From NCBI GenBank assembly GCA_003542615.1, contig DPKG01000014.1, positions 72,828 through 108,799 on the forward strand: a stretch of DNA of 35,972 bases, in the 5' to 3' direction. A model generated the notes under the pieces. It did no database searches and was not told the origin of the DNA. It was given only the letters and a program-made list of their open reading frames with translations. Of the stretch, positions 7,615 through 15,138 are shown in pieces. The DNA comes from Candidatus Shapirobacteria bacterium. Its GTDB lineage: Bacteria > Patescibacteriota > Microgenomatia > UBA12405. A program made the translations under genes and the position numbers. The number at the start of each line of letters is the position of its first letter. Position 1 is the stretch's first letter.

Positions 7615-8517
7615 TTAAAGTTTTTGACAGCGGGGGCAAAAGAAAGTGCCGCGGCTCGAAAGTTTAATCCTTTGGACGGGAGTTTGGCAGTTGGGACAAG
7701 GCTTCCCTGCTTTTTGATAGACATAGAAATGAAATTGGTGGGTACCGGAAGTGCCGTCAGGGCGGAGATATTTTTGGTCTTTGGCGGTAGAACCGCCATG
7801 GGAAATTGATTCGTTAATTATTTGAAGCAGGGACCGGTGGAGTTTTTTGAGACGGGAAAGGGAAATTTGGTTTGAGGGGGCGGAGGGATGAATCCCGGCT
7901 AAAAAAAGAGCGTCGTTGGCATAGATATTGCCGATGCCGGCAAATTTGGATTGGTCAAGGAGAACTGATTTGATGGGACGGGAAGTCGGAGAAATTTGGT
8001 TTTGAAAATATAAGAAAGTAAATTCATCATCGAGAAGATCGACGCCAAGGCCGGATTGAAATTCGGTTAAATCTTTTTGGGAAAATAATTTAATCCAGCC
8101 AAACTTACGTTGATCATTGAAATACAAAATCCCCCCTTGAGTCCCCTCTTTGACAAGGGGAGAAAAACAAAAAACAACCCGGGTAGACTTGTTGGGGAGA
8201 GAAGAAGTCAACATGTCTTTGGTGGGATGGCCAAAAACAAAATCCCCCTCCCTTCGGGCTTCCCCCTTTGAGGAAAGAGGGACATAAATGAGTTGACCGG
8301 TCATTTTGAGATGGAAAAGTAAAATTAATTTGTTGGAAAGATGGGCGGAAAGCTGTTTGCCTTGGCGGGAAAATTTGATGATTTTTTGACCGATTATTTT
8401 TGAGAGGTCGGCGTCAAGGGATTTTTGGTTGAAAACGGTAATTTTGGTAATTTTTTGATTGAGAGTTGATTTTTCCAAAAAACGACGAACAATTTCAACT
8501 TCGGGAAGTTCCGGCAT
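7615..8517 (-). CDS. mutM: Formamidopyrimidine-DNA glycosylase (Fpg/MutM)
   Basis: 300 residues. It removes oxidised purines such as 8-oxoguanine and nicks the abasic site. The N-terminus MPELPEVE gives the catalytic Pro2 and Glu3; GKQL near residue 60 supplies the conserved Lys; GIGNIYANDALFLAGIHP is the helix-two-turn-helix region; the C-terminal zinc finger has CPNC and CPRC near 275-297. The protein is longer than the usual 270-280 because two palindromic repeats are inserted in frame (about residues 79-93 and 117-131, between MTGQLIYVP and LYFNDQRKFGW). Both fall in a loop region away from catalytic residues, so activity is probably kept. The gene stands 13 bases after the upstream membrane-protein gene. 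Confidence 0.95.
   Translation of the reverse strand: MPELPEVEIVRRFLEKSTLNQKITKITVFNQKSLDADLSKIIGQKIIKFSRQGKQLSAHLSNKLILLFHLKMTGQLIYVPLSSKGEARREGDFVFGHPTKDMLTSSLPNKSTRVVFCFSPLVKEGTQGGILYFNDQRKFGWIKLFSQKDLTEFQSGLGVDLLDDEFTFLYFQNQISPTSRPIKSVLLDQSKFAGIGNIYANDALFLAGIHPSAPSNQISLSRLKKLHRSLLQIINESISHGGSTAKDQKYLRPDGTSGTHQFHFYVYQKAGKPCPNCQTPVQRIKLSSRGTFFCPRCQKL
8126..8166. repeat. In-frame palindromic repeat in mutM (copy A)
   Basis: C-rich run followed by CCCCTCTTTGACAAGGGG, a stem with a small loop. Same family as the elements at 8239-8281, 9786-9825 and 10164-10201. Read in mutM it encodes a SPLVKEGTQGG-like loop. Confidence 0.8.
8239..8281. repeat. In-frame palindromic repeat in mutM (copy B)
   Basis: Diverged member with an inner CCCTTCGGG hairpin and an outer CCCCCTTT/AGGAAAGAGG pairing. 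Encodes SSKGEARREGDF in mutM. Confidence 0.65.
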
Positions 8518-8522
8518 GTTTT

Positions 8523-8528
8523 ATTTTA
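8523..8528 (-). promoter_or_regulatory. Leaderless -10 for mutM
   Basis: TAAAAT ending 5 bases before the ATG at 8517. It overlaps the gap after the upstream gene, so mutM may have its own start in addition to read-through. Confidence 0.5.
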
Positions 8529-8530
8529 CC

Positions 8531-9451
8531 TTAGATTAGGTCGTCGATATCGATAACACTAATGTCGTTGTTTTTGGCTAAATGTTCCAGACCGACAAAC
8601 ATATCGGCAAGGGCATCTTTAATGGATGAAAATGAGTTAAGAAGAACTTGAGTTTCGATAACGTAACCCATGATAAGAACAAGGTCAGATATTTCTTTTT
8701 GGCCGTTAATTACGGTATAAATGAGATAGATAAGGATAAGGGAGTGAAAAAAAACAGCGGTATTTTGAAGAGCAAACCATTCAGTAAAACCCCAAAGTGT
8801 AAGGCGTTCGAAGTGACGATTGTAGGCTTTTTTTTCTAAGTCGAAATCGTTGCTGTCTTGAAGTTTGGCGTAATAATTTTCAGTTTTGGTGTTGAGATTG
8901 TTTTTGAGGCGGGAGTAATGTTGGGTGGTGTAATGGTCAATAGAATAATAAATTAAAATACTGGCCATAGTAAGGACAAATACTCTAGCATCAATAAAAA
9001 GAAGGATAGCGGGGATAAAGAGAAAAGAAACTAAACTGTCGATACCGGGCTGTTTGAGATTGTTGAGGGTGACTGAAGTGGCATCGGCAAAATTACGGAT
9101 GGCCTGGACAATAGCATGGCGCTCGTCACGGCTTTTGGTTTTGAGATCGGAAAGAAAAAGTTCGTGAATATCGAAAACTATGTCGTTGATACAATGTTCG
9201 AGTTTGGTGATTGATTTGAGACGGAGAAAGTTGTCTAAAATCCGATTTAGAAATAAAATTCCGGCAACAAGTAAGATTTTTGAGAGAGGTTCGTGGTTTT
9301 CGAGATGCCTAATGACGAGGGAAAAAAGATAAATGGTGATTAGAGGAAGAATGGCGGAGATAAAGCGAACCGATAACCAGAACAAAAATAAAATTTTGTT
9401 GTTGATAATTTTGAAAATAAAGAAAATTACTTTCCGTGTCTGAGAAGACAT
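8531..9451 (-). CDS. ABC-exporter-like membrane domain lacking an ATPase
   Basis: 306 residues with about six hydrophobic helices (near 10-25, 30-48, 60-75, 138-152, 157-172 and 235-255) and long charged helices between them, the outline of a type I ABC exporter transmembrane domain. Such proteins normally continue into a nucleotide-binding domain of about 250 residues; here the frame stops, and neither Walker A nor the LSGGQ signature is present in this protein or its neighbours. It could be a half transporter that uses an ATPase from elsewhere, or a domain reused for a non-transport role. The fold call is from overall pattern, not from a definite motif. Confidence 0.6.
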   Translation of the reverse strand: MSSQTRKVIFFIFKIINNKILFLFWLSVRFISAILPLITIYLFSLVIRHLENHEPLSKILLVAGILFLNRILDNFLRLKSITKLEHCINDIVFDIHELFLSDLKTKSRDERHAIVQAIRNFADATSVTLNNLKQPGIDSLVSFLFIPAILLFIDARVFVLTMASILIYYSIDHYTTQHYSRLKNNLNTKTENYYAKLQDSNDFDLEKKAYNRHFERLTLWGFTEWFALQNTAVFFHSLILIYLIYTVINGQKEISDLVLIMGYVIETQVLLNSFSSIKDALADMFVGLEHLAKNNDISVIDIDDLI

Positions 9452-9458
9452 ATATACA

Positions 9459-9464
9459 ATATTA
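9459..9464 (-). promoter_or_regulatory. Possible leaderless -10 for the ABC-like gene
   Basis: TAATAT ending 7 bases before the ATG at 9451, in the 62-base gap divergent from trxB. Confidence 0.4.
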
Positions 9465-9501
9465 CTAGATTTGGGGTGTGGGGTGTAGAAGAAGCCAATG
9501 A

Positions 9502-9507
9502 TAAAAT
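9502..9507 (+). promoter_or_regulatory. Leaderless -10 for trxB
   Basis: TAAAAT with extended TGA in front, ending 6 bases before the ATG at 9514. Confidence 0.65.
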
Positions 9508-9513
9508 ACTCCT

Positions 9514-10515
9514 ATGACAGAGAAAAATATTTTTGACACAGTGATTGTGGGGTCGGGGCCGGCGGGATTGACGGCGGCAATATATAATTTACGGTCGGAT
9601 TTGAAAACGCTGGTAATTTCGGGAGAACAACCGGGCGGACAGCTGACAATTACCACAATTGTAGAAAATTATCCGGGATTTCCCAGGGGAATCGGGGGAA
9701 TGAAACTGATGATGGATACCCAGGAACAGGTAAGAAATTTGGGCGGGGAAATAAGAATTGGGAAAGTTGAAAAAATCCAAAGACAAAATCCCTCAAAGTC
9801 TCCCTTGTCAAAGGGAGATTTTGAAATTTTTATGGAAAATGGAGATAAATTGATAAGTAAGGCGATAATTGTGACTACCGGAGCACAGGCGAAGTGGTTG
9901 GGATTGCCAAAGGAGCAAGAATTGATAGGACATGGAATTTCAGGGTGCGCGACTTGTGACGGAATGTTTTTTAGGGATAAGGTGGTGGCAGTGGTTGGAG
10001 GCGGTGATGTGGCGGCGACTGATGCTGAGTTTTTGACTAAATTTGCGTCTAAATTATATTTGATTCACAGAAGGGATGAATTGAGGGCTCAGGTACCGCA
10101 ACAGAAAAAGATTTTGAATAATCCAAAAATTGAGTTTTTATGGAATAGTGAGGTGAAGGAAATAAATCCCCCTAAATCCCCCTTTGACAAGGGGGACTTG
10201 GACAATAATAAGCTACATAGTATTTTGATTAAGAATAATAAGACAGGAGAGGAAAAGGTTTTGGAATTGGACGGGTTGTTTGTGGCGATAGGACATACAC
10301 CAGCGACAAAATTTGTGGAAGGATTGGTAGAAATGAAGGAAAGCGGGCAAATAATCACGGGTAAAAACGGAGAATATGGGACGATGACTTCAATACCGGG
10401 GATTTTTGCGGCCGGAGATTGTGTGGATGATGTTTACCGCCAAGCAATAGTGGCAGCCGGAGACGGAGCCAGGGCGGGATTGGATGCAGAAAGGTGGATT
10501 GGAAACCAAAAATGA
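9514..10515 (+). CDS. trxB: Thioredoxin reductase
   Basis: 333 residues. FAD-binding GSGPAGLTAAIY at about 13-24, redox-active CATCDG at about 147-152, NADPH-binding GGGDVAATDAEF at about 167-178, and the second FAD motif TSIPGIFAAGDCVDD near the C-terminus. It reduces thioredoxin with NADPH. It is longer than the usual 310-320 residues because two palindromic repeats are inserted in frame: PSKSPLSKGDF (about 92-103) and PPKSPFDKGDL (about 218-229), both in surface loops between beta strands. The TGA stop shares an ATGA overlap with the next gene. No thioredoxin gene is seen in the window. Confidence 0.96.
   Translation: MTEKNIFDTVIVGSGPAGLTAAIYNLRSDLKTLVISGEQPGGQLTITTIVENYPGFPRGIGGMKLMMDTQEQVRNLGGEIRIGKVEKIQRQNPSKSPLSKGDFEIFMENGDKLISKAIIVTTGAQAKWLGLPKEQELIGHGISGCATCDGMFFRDKVVAVVGGGDVAATDAEFLTKFASKLYLIHRRDELRAQVPQQKKILNNPKIEFLWNSEVKEINPPKSPFDKGDLDNNKLHSILIKNNKTGEEKVLELDGLFVAIGHTPATKFVEGLVEMKESGQIITGKNGEYGTMTSIPGIFAAGDCVDDVYRQAIVAAGDGARAGLDAERWIGNQK
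9786..9825. repeat. In-frame palindromic repeat in trxB (copy C)
   Basis: Contains TCTCCCTT GTCA AAGGGAGA, a perfect 8-bp stem with a 4-base loop, preceded by AAATCCC. Confidence 0.85.
10164..10201. repeat. In-frame palindromic repeat in trxB (copy D)
   Basis: Contains TCCCCCTT TGAC AAGGGGGA, again a perfect 8-bp stem with a 4-base loop, preceded by AAATCCCCCTAAA. The stem differs from copy C at paired positions, so pairing is kept. Confidence 0.85.
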
Positions 10516-11195
10516 AAAAAAGGATTGTAATTATTTTGATGTTGGGAACGATAGGGATAATGGGTTTGCAGGGCAGACTTAAAATTCTTGGAGATAGGTT
10601 GGTTTCCCCTGTCGGACAGAAAAAAACTTTGGAGGAAATTAAATTGGTGGATCAGTCGATAAAAAATTTGGTGCTACCAAAAAAGGATACCGGGGTGGGT
10701 GAAACTAAAATAATTTATGTGACGCCGACTATGTATGATGACGGGAAGCCTTGGGGGGTATCTGAACAGATAGGTGACGTTAGTTGGAGGATTAAAGTCG
10801 GAATGGATGCGGAAATGGCGACAGCAGGGGAAATTTTTGAGGCTTTAAATGAATACAGAAGAAATAAGGGATCGTCGGTGTTGACTTGGGATGAGAAATT
10901 GGCGAATTATGCTTTGGAGAGAGCTGAGTATTTTGTTTCGAGCGGAGAGTTGGATGAACATAAGGGGTTTGTAAAATTTCTGGAAGAAGAGGATGGATTT
11001 AATAAACTGGGGTTTACCTGGTTGGGGGAAAATGCCAGTATTGGGTATAGGCTAAACGGAGTGCATTTGATTGAGTGGGTGTATGCCGGGGATGAACCGC
11101 ATGACAAAAATCAGCTGGATAATAAATGGGCATATGTAGGAGTTGGAGTAAAAGGAACGGCAAATTGTCTGATTTTTGGGACGGGGAAGTTTTAG
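10512..11195 (+). CDS. CAP/SCP-domain exported protein
   Basis: 227 residues from the ATG at 10512, whose ATGA overlaps the trxB stop. Hydrophobic N-terminal signal or anchor (RIVIILMLGTIGIMGL), a linker of about 75 residues, then a CAP domain from about residue 110: EALNEYRRNKG, LTWDEKLANYALERAEYF, LGENAS, and the end WAYVGVGVKGTANCLIFGTG. Bacterial CAP proteins are exported and of largely unknown function (proposed lipid or cell-wall binding). Coupled to trxB, which might fit an extracytoplasmic redox role, but this is only context. Its end overlaps the convergent glycosyltransferase gene by 4 bases. Confidence 0.88.
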   Translation: MKKRIVIILMLGTIGIMGLQGRLKILGDRLVSPVGQKKTLEEIKLVDQSIKNLVLPKKDTGVGETKIIYVTPTMYDDGKPWGVSEQIGDVSWRIKVGMDAEMATAGEIFEALNEYRRNKGSSVLTWDEKLANYALERAEYFVSSGELDEHKGFVKFLEEEDGFNKLGFTWLGENASIGYRLNGVHLIEWVYAGDEPHDKNQLDNKWAYVGVGVKGTANCLIFGTGKF

Positions 11196-12400
11196 AGAGA
11201 GGAAACGAGAGAATTTATTTTTTTTATGAAATTTTGTCGGGAGAATTGTTGGGCGTTTTGAATGCAATCGACAGGATTAATTTTGGAATTTTGGAATTTT
11301 TGGATGGCTAAGATGCAGGATTTTGGTGTGAGTTCGTCAAATAATACACCGGTTTTACCGTTAATAACGGTTTCGCGGATGCCGCCGGAGTTGTATCCAA
11401 TGACAGGGCAGCCATAGGATTGGGCTTCGACAGCGACGATTCCAAAATCTTCATTGTCGGAAGGAAAAATATAAGCTTGAGCTTGTGAATAAAGTTCTTT
11501 TTTTTGCTCCTGGGTAATTTCACCCAAAAATTGGACCGTAGGACCCGCCATTTTTTTGAGTTCGTTTTGGTAACCAGAAAAGTCGCGGCCAAAAACTTTT
11601 AGAGGAAGATTGAGCTGGGTACAAGCACGGACGGCAATGTCGTAACGTTTGGCACGGGCCAGACGACCGCCGGTGAGATAAAACTTTTGCTTGGATGACA
11701 TTTTGAAGTGCTCGCTACCTTCGGGCTGTCCTCCGGCTTTGCCGGAGTCACGCGTTCGCTGTGCGCTTAAAATGCCATCCATCGCTGGTTTATTTGGGAG
11801 GTCGACGGGGGGGTTGATGATTATCGAGTTTTTCCGATAATATTTTTGGATACGGGAGGCGGTGGTGGCAGAGTTGGCGATAAATTGGTCGACATTTTGG
11901 GCAAATTTAAAATCGAAGAGACGGTAAAAATGGAGAGTGAATTGAAGAGGGATGTTGACGAGACGGTAAAAAAGGGTGCTGGTGTCTCTGGCGGTAGCCA
12001 GGCCATATAGATAACGGGGAGGGGTGTGGCAATAGCAAATTAATTTGGCCTTTTTTTTATTGATGGAATTGGGGAAAAAGGCACCGGTGGCAGAGGTAAT
12101 GATGAGATCGTAGTCGGAGAAATCGAAACTTTTGAAAGCCAAAGGGGAAAGAAAGCGAAGAGGGCTGAGAAGTTTGTAGCCAAACGGGAGGTATTTAAAA
12201 AAACTTTGATGAACACGATTTTGCCATTTGTGTTGGAGGCGGGGGCGGTGAGGACCAAAAAATTGAGGAGCGTAAATAGTGGTAAAAATGTCGGCATCGG
12301 GAAAAATGTCGGTAAGGGTTTCAAAAACGGCTTCGGCGCCACCCCATTCTTTGAGATAGTCCTGAACGAGAGCGATTCGGGTGTTTGTTTTGGGTCTCAT
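11192..12400 (-). CDS. Family 4 glycosyltransferase (GT-B fold)
   Basis: 402 residues. The N-terminal acceptor domain begins RIALVQDYLKEWGGAEAVFE, with the Gly-rich loop usual for GT4. The C-terminal nucleotide-sugar domain has KKFYL-like strand KFYLTGGRLARAKRYD and the EX7E motif in EDFGIVAVEAQSYGCPVIG, followed by NSGGIRETV. It probably adds a sugar to a lipid-linked or surface glycan on the cytoplasmic face. A 75-base palindromic element is inserted in frame between the two domains (about residues 209-234). Placed tail to tail with the CAP gene. The sugar is not predictable. Confidence 0.92.
   Translation of the reverse strand: MRPKTNTRIALVQDYLKEWGGAEAVFETLTDIFPDADIFTTIYAPQFFGPHRPRLQHKWQNRVHQSFFKYLPFGYKLLSPLRFLSPLAFKSFDFSDYDLIITSATGAFFPNSINKKKAKLICYCHTPPRYLYGLATARDTSTLFYRLVNIPLQFTLHFYRLFDFKFAQNVDQFIANSATTASRIQKYYRKNSIIINPPVDLPNKPAMDGILSAQRTRDSGKAGGQPEGSEHFKMSSKQKFYLTGGRLARAKRYDIAVRACTQLNLPLKVFGRDFSGYQNELKKMAGPTVQFLGEITQEQKKELYSQAQAYIFPSDNEDFGIVAVEAQSYGCPVIGYNSGGIRETVINGKTGVLFDELTPKSCILAIQKFQNSKINPVDCIQNAQQFSRQNFIKKINSLVSSL
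11699..11773. repeat. Nested palindromic element inside the glycosyltransferase gene
   Basis: Outer arms ATTTTGAAG / CTTAAAAT, and a central perfect hairpin CTCCGGC TTT GCCGGAG at 11731-11747. G+C is well above the surrounding gene. Different family from the CCCCTTTGACAAGGGG elements. Confidence 0.75.
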
Positions 12401-12406
12401 GGCATT

Positions 12407-12412
12407 ATTTTA
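12407..12412 (-). promoter_or_regulatory. Leaderless -10 for the glycosyltransferase
   Basis: TAAAAT ending 6 bases before the ATG at 12400; it overlaps the stop codon of the upstream exonuclease gene. Confidence 0.6.
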
Positions 12413-13357
12413 AAACAAACTCCCCTGATTTGGATCGGATGACGGGGTAGACCTGGAAGGTTTGAGATCGGGATTGAGGTTTTGAAGACGATTGATAAGC
12501 GATTTGAAGTTGAATAATTTAAATTGCTCGAGAAGAGCAGATTCTTTGGAAGAATCCCATTTGGCGGATTTGAGGCTGATATGGATGGGGACATTGTAAA
12601 CAAGGGTGGCTAATTTTTGCGAAAGATAGGCATCTTCTTTGCCTTTTTCTAATTTTTCTTTGGCCGGAGGGGTGATTTCATCCAAATGCCGGTAGATATT
12701 GTCTAGGTTTTGGTATTTATTTAAAAGGGTGGTGGCACCTTTGGGACCAATTCCCTGAACACCGGGATAACTATCGGAGCTGTCCCCCATTAAGGCTTTG
12801 AGATCGACTACCTGGTCGGGATGAACGTTAAGTTTTTGTTTTACTTCCTTGGGGGTAATGATTTTGATTTCGGAAAGTCCACGGACAGGCATGAGTAATT
12901 GAGTGTGCCGGTCGACTAACTGCATAAGATCTTTATCGCCGGTGATGATGGTGACCAGATTTACAAATTTCTTTTTGGTTTTTTTTGATTTTTTGGTGAC
13001 GGCCTGACGGGCGAGAGTGGCGATAAGATCGTCGGCTTCATAACCACCCATGGAAAAGACGGGAATGGTGGATTGAGTCAGACTGCTTTCAATAATGGGA
13101 AATTGTCTGACCAGATCCTGGTCGGGAACGGAGCGTTTGGAGCGATAGCCGAGATATTCTTCATTTCTAAAATTAGGACCGGGAGAGTCGGAGCAAACAA
13201 TGACATATTTGGGGTGAAGTTGGTCGATGGCAGACAAAAGCATGGAGTAAAAACCATAGACAGCGTTGACGACCTGACCATTGGAGGTGAGTTTGGGGAT
13301 GGAATGGTAGGCACGATGGATAACCGCATGACCATCGACAATTAAAAGACGAGACAT
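12410..13357 (-). CDS. Stand-alone 5'-3' exonuclease (PolA N-terminal domain type)
   Basis: 315 residues corresponding only to the 5'-nuclease domain of DNA polymerase I. Acidic active-site clusters are visible: LLIVDGHAVIHRAYH at the start, GGYEADDLIATLA near 103, TIITGDKDLMQLV near 140. The helix-3-turn-helix DNA-binding motif is GDSSDSYPGVQGIGPKGA near 190. No polymerase domain follows; a C-terminal tail of about 25 residues ends in QGSLF, a sequence that resembles a beta-clamp-binding motif (QxxLF). Predicted role: removal of RNA primers and flaps. Divergent from the secretion locus. Confidence 0.92.
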   Translation of the reverse strand: MSRLLIVDGHAVIHRAYHSIPKLTSNGQVVNAVYGFYSMLLSAIDQLHPKYVIVCSDSPGPNFRNEEYLGYRSKRSVPDQDLVRQFPIIESSLTQSTIPVFSMGGYEADDLIATLARQAVTKKSKKTKKKFVNLVTIITGDKDLMQLVDRHTQLLMPVRGLSEIKIITPKEVKQKLNVHPDQVVDLKALMGDSSDSYPGVQGIGPKGATTLLNKYQNLDNIYRHLDEITPPAKEKLEKGKEDAYLSQKLATLVYNVPIHISLKSAKWDSSKESALLEQFKLFNFKSLINRLQNLNPDLKPSRSTPSSDPNQGSLF

Positions 13358-13363
13358 ATGGTT

Positions 13364-13369
13364 ATTTTA
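13364..13369 (-). promoter_or_regulatory. Leaderless -10 for the exonuclease gene
   Basis: TAAAAT with TGT in front, ending 6 bases before the ATG at 13357. Confidence 0.6.
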
Positions 13370-13420
13370 ACAAGAGTAGGTCTATTAAACCGTAGCTATT
13401 AATTTATAAAGGAAGGTTGG

Positions 13421-13426
13421 TAGAAT
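13421..13426 (+). promoter_or_regulatory. Leaderless -10 opening the secretion locus
   Basis: TAGAAT with extended TGG, ending 6 bases before the ATG at 13433. Likely the first promoter of the seven-gene cluster. Confidence 0.65.
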
Positions 13427-13432
13427 AAAAGC

Positions 13433-14329
13433 ATGGAACAACATCCGATTCCACAACATATTACTTCCTACGAATTTAAATTGGTGGGTGAGATGACATT
13501 GAAACAATTCGGAAAGGCGGCGGGCGGAGTGGTGATCGCACTTTTGATTAATGCCAGCGGTTTGATCTTTTTTGTTAAATGGCCACTGATAGTTATTGCG
13601 GCGGGAGGGGGTTTGGCGATGGCGTTTGTACCATTTCAGGACAGGCCTCTGGAGGGATGGATAATATCCTTTTTTAAGGCGATTTATTCACCAACAATTT
13701 ATACATGGAAAAAGAAAGCGGATTTAAATTGGTTAGGGATTGATTATAGTAAAAAAATTAAATCAGATGAGGACGAAAAAATAGAAGTGCCGGTAAAGGA
13801 ACCGGCTAAGGTGGAGGAATTTATTCAATCGTTACCATCGGTAAAAAAAGAAGAGAAAATTAAGGAGCCGGAGTCGGAGTTGGAAGAGGTGGCAAACAAA
13901 ATGACTGAGGAAAAGGTTGAGACTAAAAAGGAACAAGTTAAAGAAGAAGCTGAGGAAAAAATAAAAGAAAATTGGAGAAATCAAAAAACTAATTTAGATT
14001 TGAAAAAAGAAAAAGTAATTGCTACGGGAAGAGCAGTGTTTGGAGATATACCAATGCCTGATACTCCGGATATTCCTAATGTATTGGTGGGAATGGTGGT
14101 GGATACTCAGGGAAAAATTGTGGAGAACGCAATAATTGAAATAGAAGATGCCGAAGGCAATCCAAGCAGAGTAATGAGAACCAATCCTTTGGGTCAGTTT
14201 AAAAGTTCGACACAGTTGGCGAATGGAGATTACATGGTAATTACGGAAAAAGAAGGATTCCAATTTGATGTAGTTAAAATTAATATGAAGGGTGAGATAG
14301 TAGAACCGATTATTGTGAGATCAAAGTAA
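13433..14329 (+). CDS. PrgI-like (VirB3-class) T4SS protein with C-terminal carboxypeptidase-regulatory-like domain
   Basis: 298 residues. Residues 1-95 match the PrgI family outline: a conserved N-terminal stretch (PIPQHITSYEFKLVGEMTLKQ), two adjacent helices at about 28-48 and 52-68, then FVPFQDRPLEGWI and SPTIYTWKK. Then comes an acidic, Lys/Glu-rich linker (about 105-190), and a C-terminal domain of about 85 residues (NVLVGMVVDTQGKIVENAII, NPLGQFKSSTQLANGDYMV) with the pattern of carboxypeptidase-regulatory/transthyretin-like beta sandwiches. PrgI proteins sit in the inner-membrane channel beside VirB4. The sandwich domain is an unusual extra that may serve as a docking module. First gene of the locus. 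Confidence 0.87.
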   Translation: MEQHPIPQHITSYEFKLVGEMTLKQFGKAAGGVVIALLINASGLIFFVKWPLIVIAAGGGLAMAFVPFQDRPLEGWIISFFKAIYSPTIYTWKKKADLNWLGIDYSKKIKSDEDEKIEVPVKEPAKVEEFIQSLPSVKKEEKIKEPESELEEVANKMTEEKVETKKEQVKEEAEEKIKENWRNQKTNLDLKKEKVIATGRAVFGDIPMPDTPDIPNVLVGMVVDTQGKIVENAIIEIEDAEGNPSRVMRTNPLGQFKSSTQLANGDYMVITEKEGFQFDVVKINMKGEIVEPIIVRSK

Positions 14330-14419
14330 AAAATTTTGAAAATGTAATATTGATAGGTGGTCAGTGAAGGGCGGATGAGATATGATAAAAAGAGACAGGA
14401 ATAACTGTTAATATTAGAC

Positions 14420-15124
14420 ATGCCAGATCCATTAAAAATTGCCATAAAAGGCAGCACTCAAGATCATTTACCAATTGAGGATATTGTTGATGGAATGGTG
14501 CTGCAAAAAGACGGATCTTGTAGCGTAGTATTGCAAGTATCTTCGGTAAATTTTGATCTTTTATCCGAGAGAGAACAACAGGCTTTGGTGTATGCATACG
14601 GAGGAATTTTAAATTCGTTGAATTTTACGATTCAAATAATAATTAATTCGAATACAAAGGATGTAAGTTCGTATTTGACCAGATTGTCGGTAGCCGAGGA
14701 GAAACAAACAAATTTGCTACTAAAATCTAGGATTAAGTCTTATAGAAAGTTTATTGAAGAAACGGTAAAGAAAAACGATGTTTTGTCAAAGTCTTTTTAT
14801 ATTGCCATCCCCTTCTCGACTTTGGAGTTGGGAATGAAGGATGCAGGAAGTCAAATTGTGGGTTCATTTTTTTCCAGAATTAAACCGAAAGAAGAAAAAT
14901 TGCCCTTTGAAAAGGACTATATTTTGGAAAAGGCCAAGGCAGCGCTTGAGCCAAAAAAAGACCATTTGGTGAGATTGTTTTCCCGCTTGGGTTTGGATAT
15001 TAGCCCACTAAATACTAAGGAGCTGATACAGTTGTTTTATAAAATATACAACGAAGAAACAGCGGCTAATCAAAAAGTGCAAACTCTTAATTATGATGCG
15101 CCGGTGGTGACGACAAAAAAATAA
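14420..15124 (+). CDS. TraC-like T4SS protein (VirB4 N-domain type)
   Basis: 234 residues, no Walker motifs. The sequence HLPIEDIVDGMVLQKDGSCS and the following VSSVNFDLLSEREQQALVYA resemble the N-terminal region that precedes the ATPase in TraC/VirB4 proteins; here it is a separate protein, directly followed (14 bases) by the VirB4-like ATPase, which has its own N-terminal domain. It probably binds VirB4 or the PrgI membrane part. A weak TAATAT lies 5 bases before the start. The 90 bases between this gene and the PrgI gene hold no other feature I can support. Confidence 0.75.
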   Translation: MPDPLKIAIKGSTQDHLPIEDIVDGMVLQKDGSCSVVLQVSSVNFDLLSEREQQALVYAYGGILNSLNFTIQIIINSNTKDVSSYLTRLSVAEEKQTNLLLKSRIKSYRKFIEETVKKNDVLSKSFYIAIPFSTLELGMKDAGSQIVGSFFSRIKPKEEKLPFEKDYILEKAKAALEPKKDHLVRLFSRLGLDISPLNTKELIQLFYKIYNEETAANQKVQTLNYDAPVVTTKK

Positions 15125-15138
15125 AAACCAGAATAATT

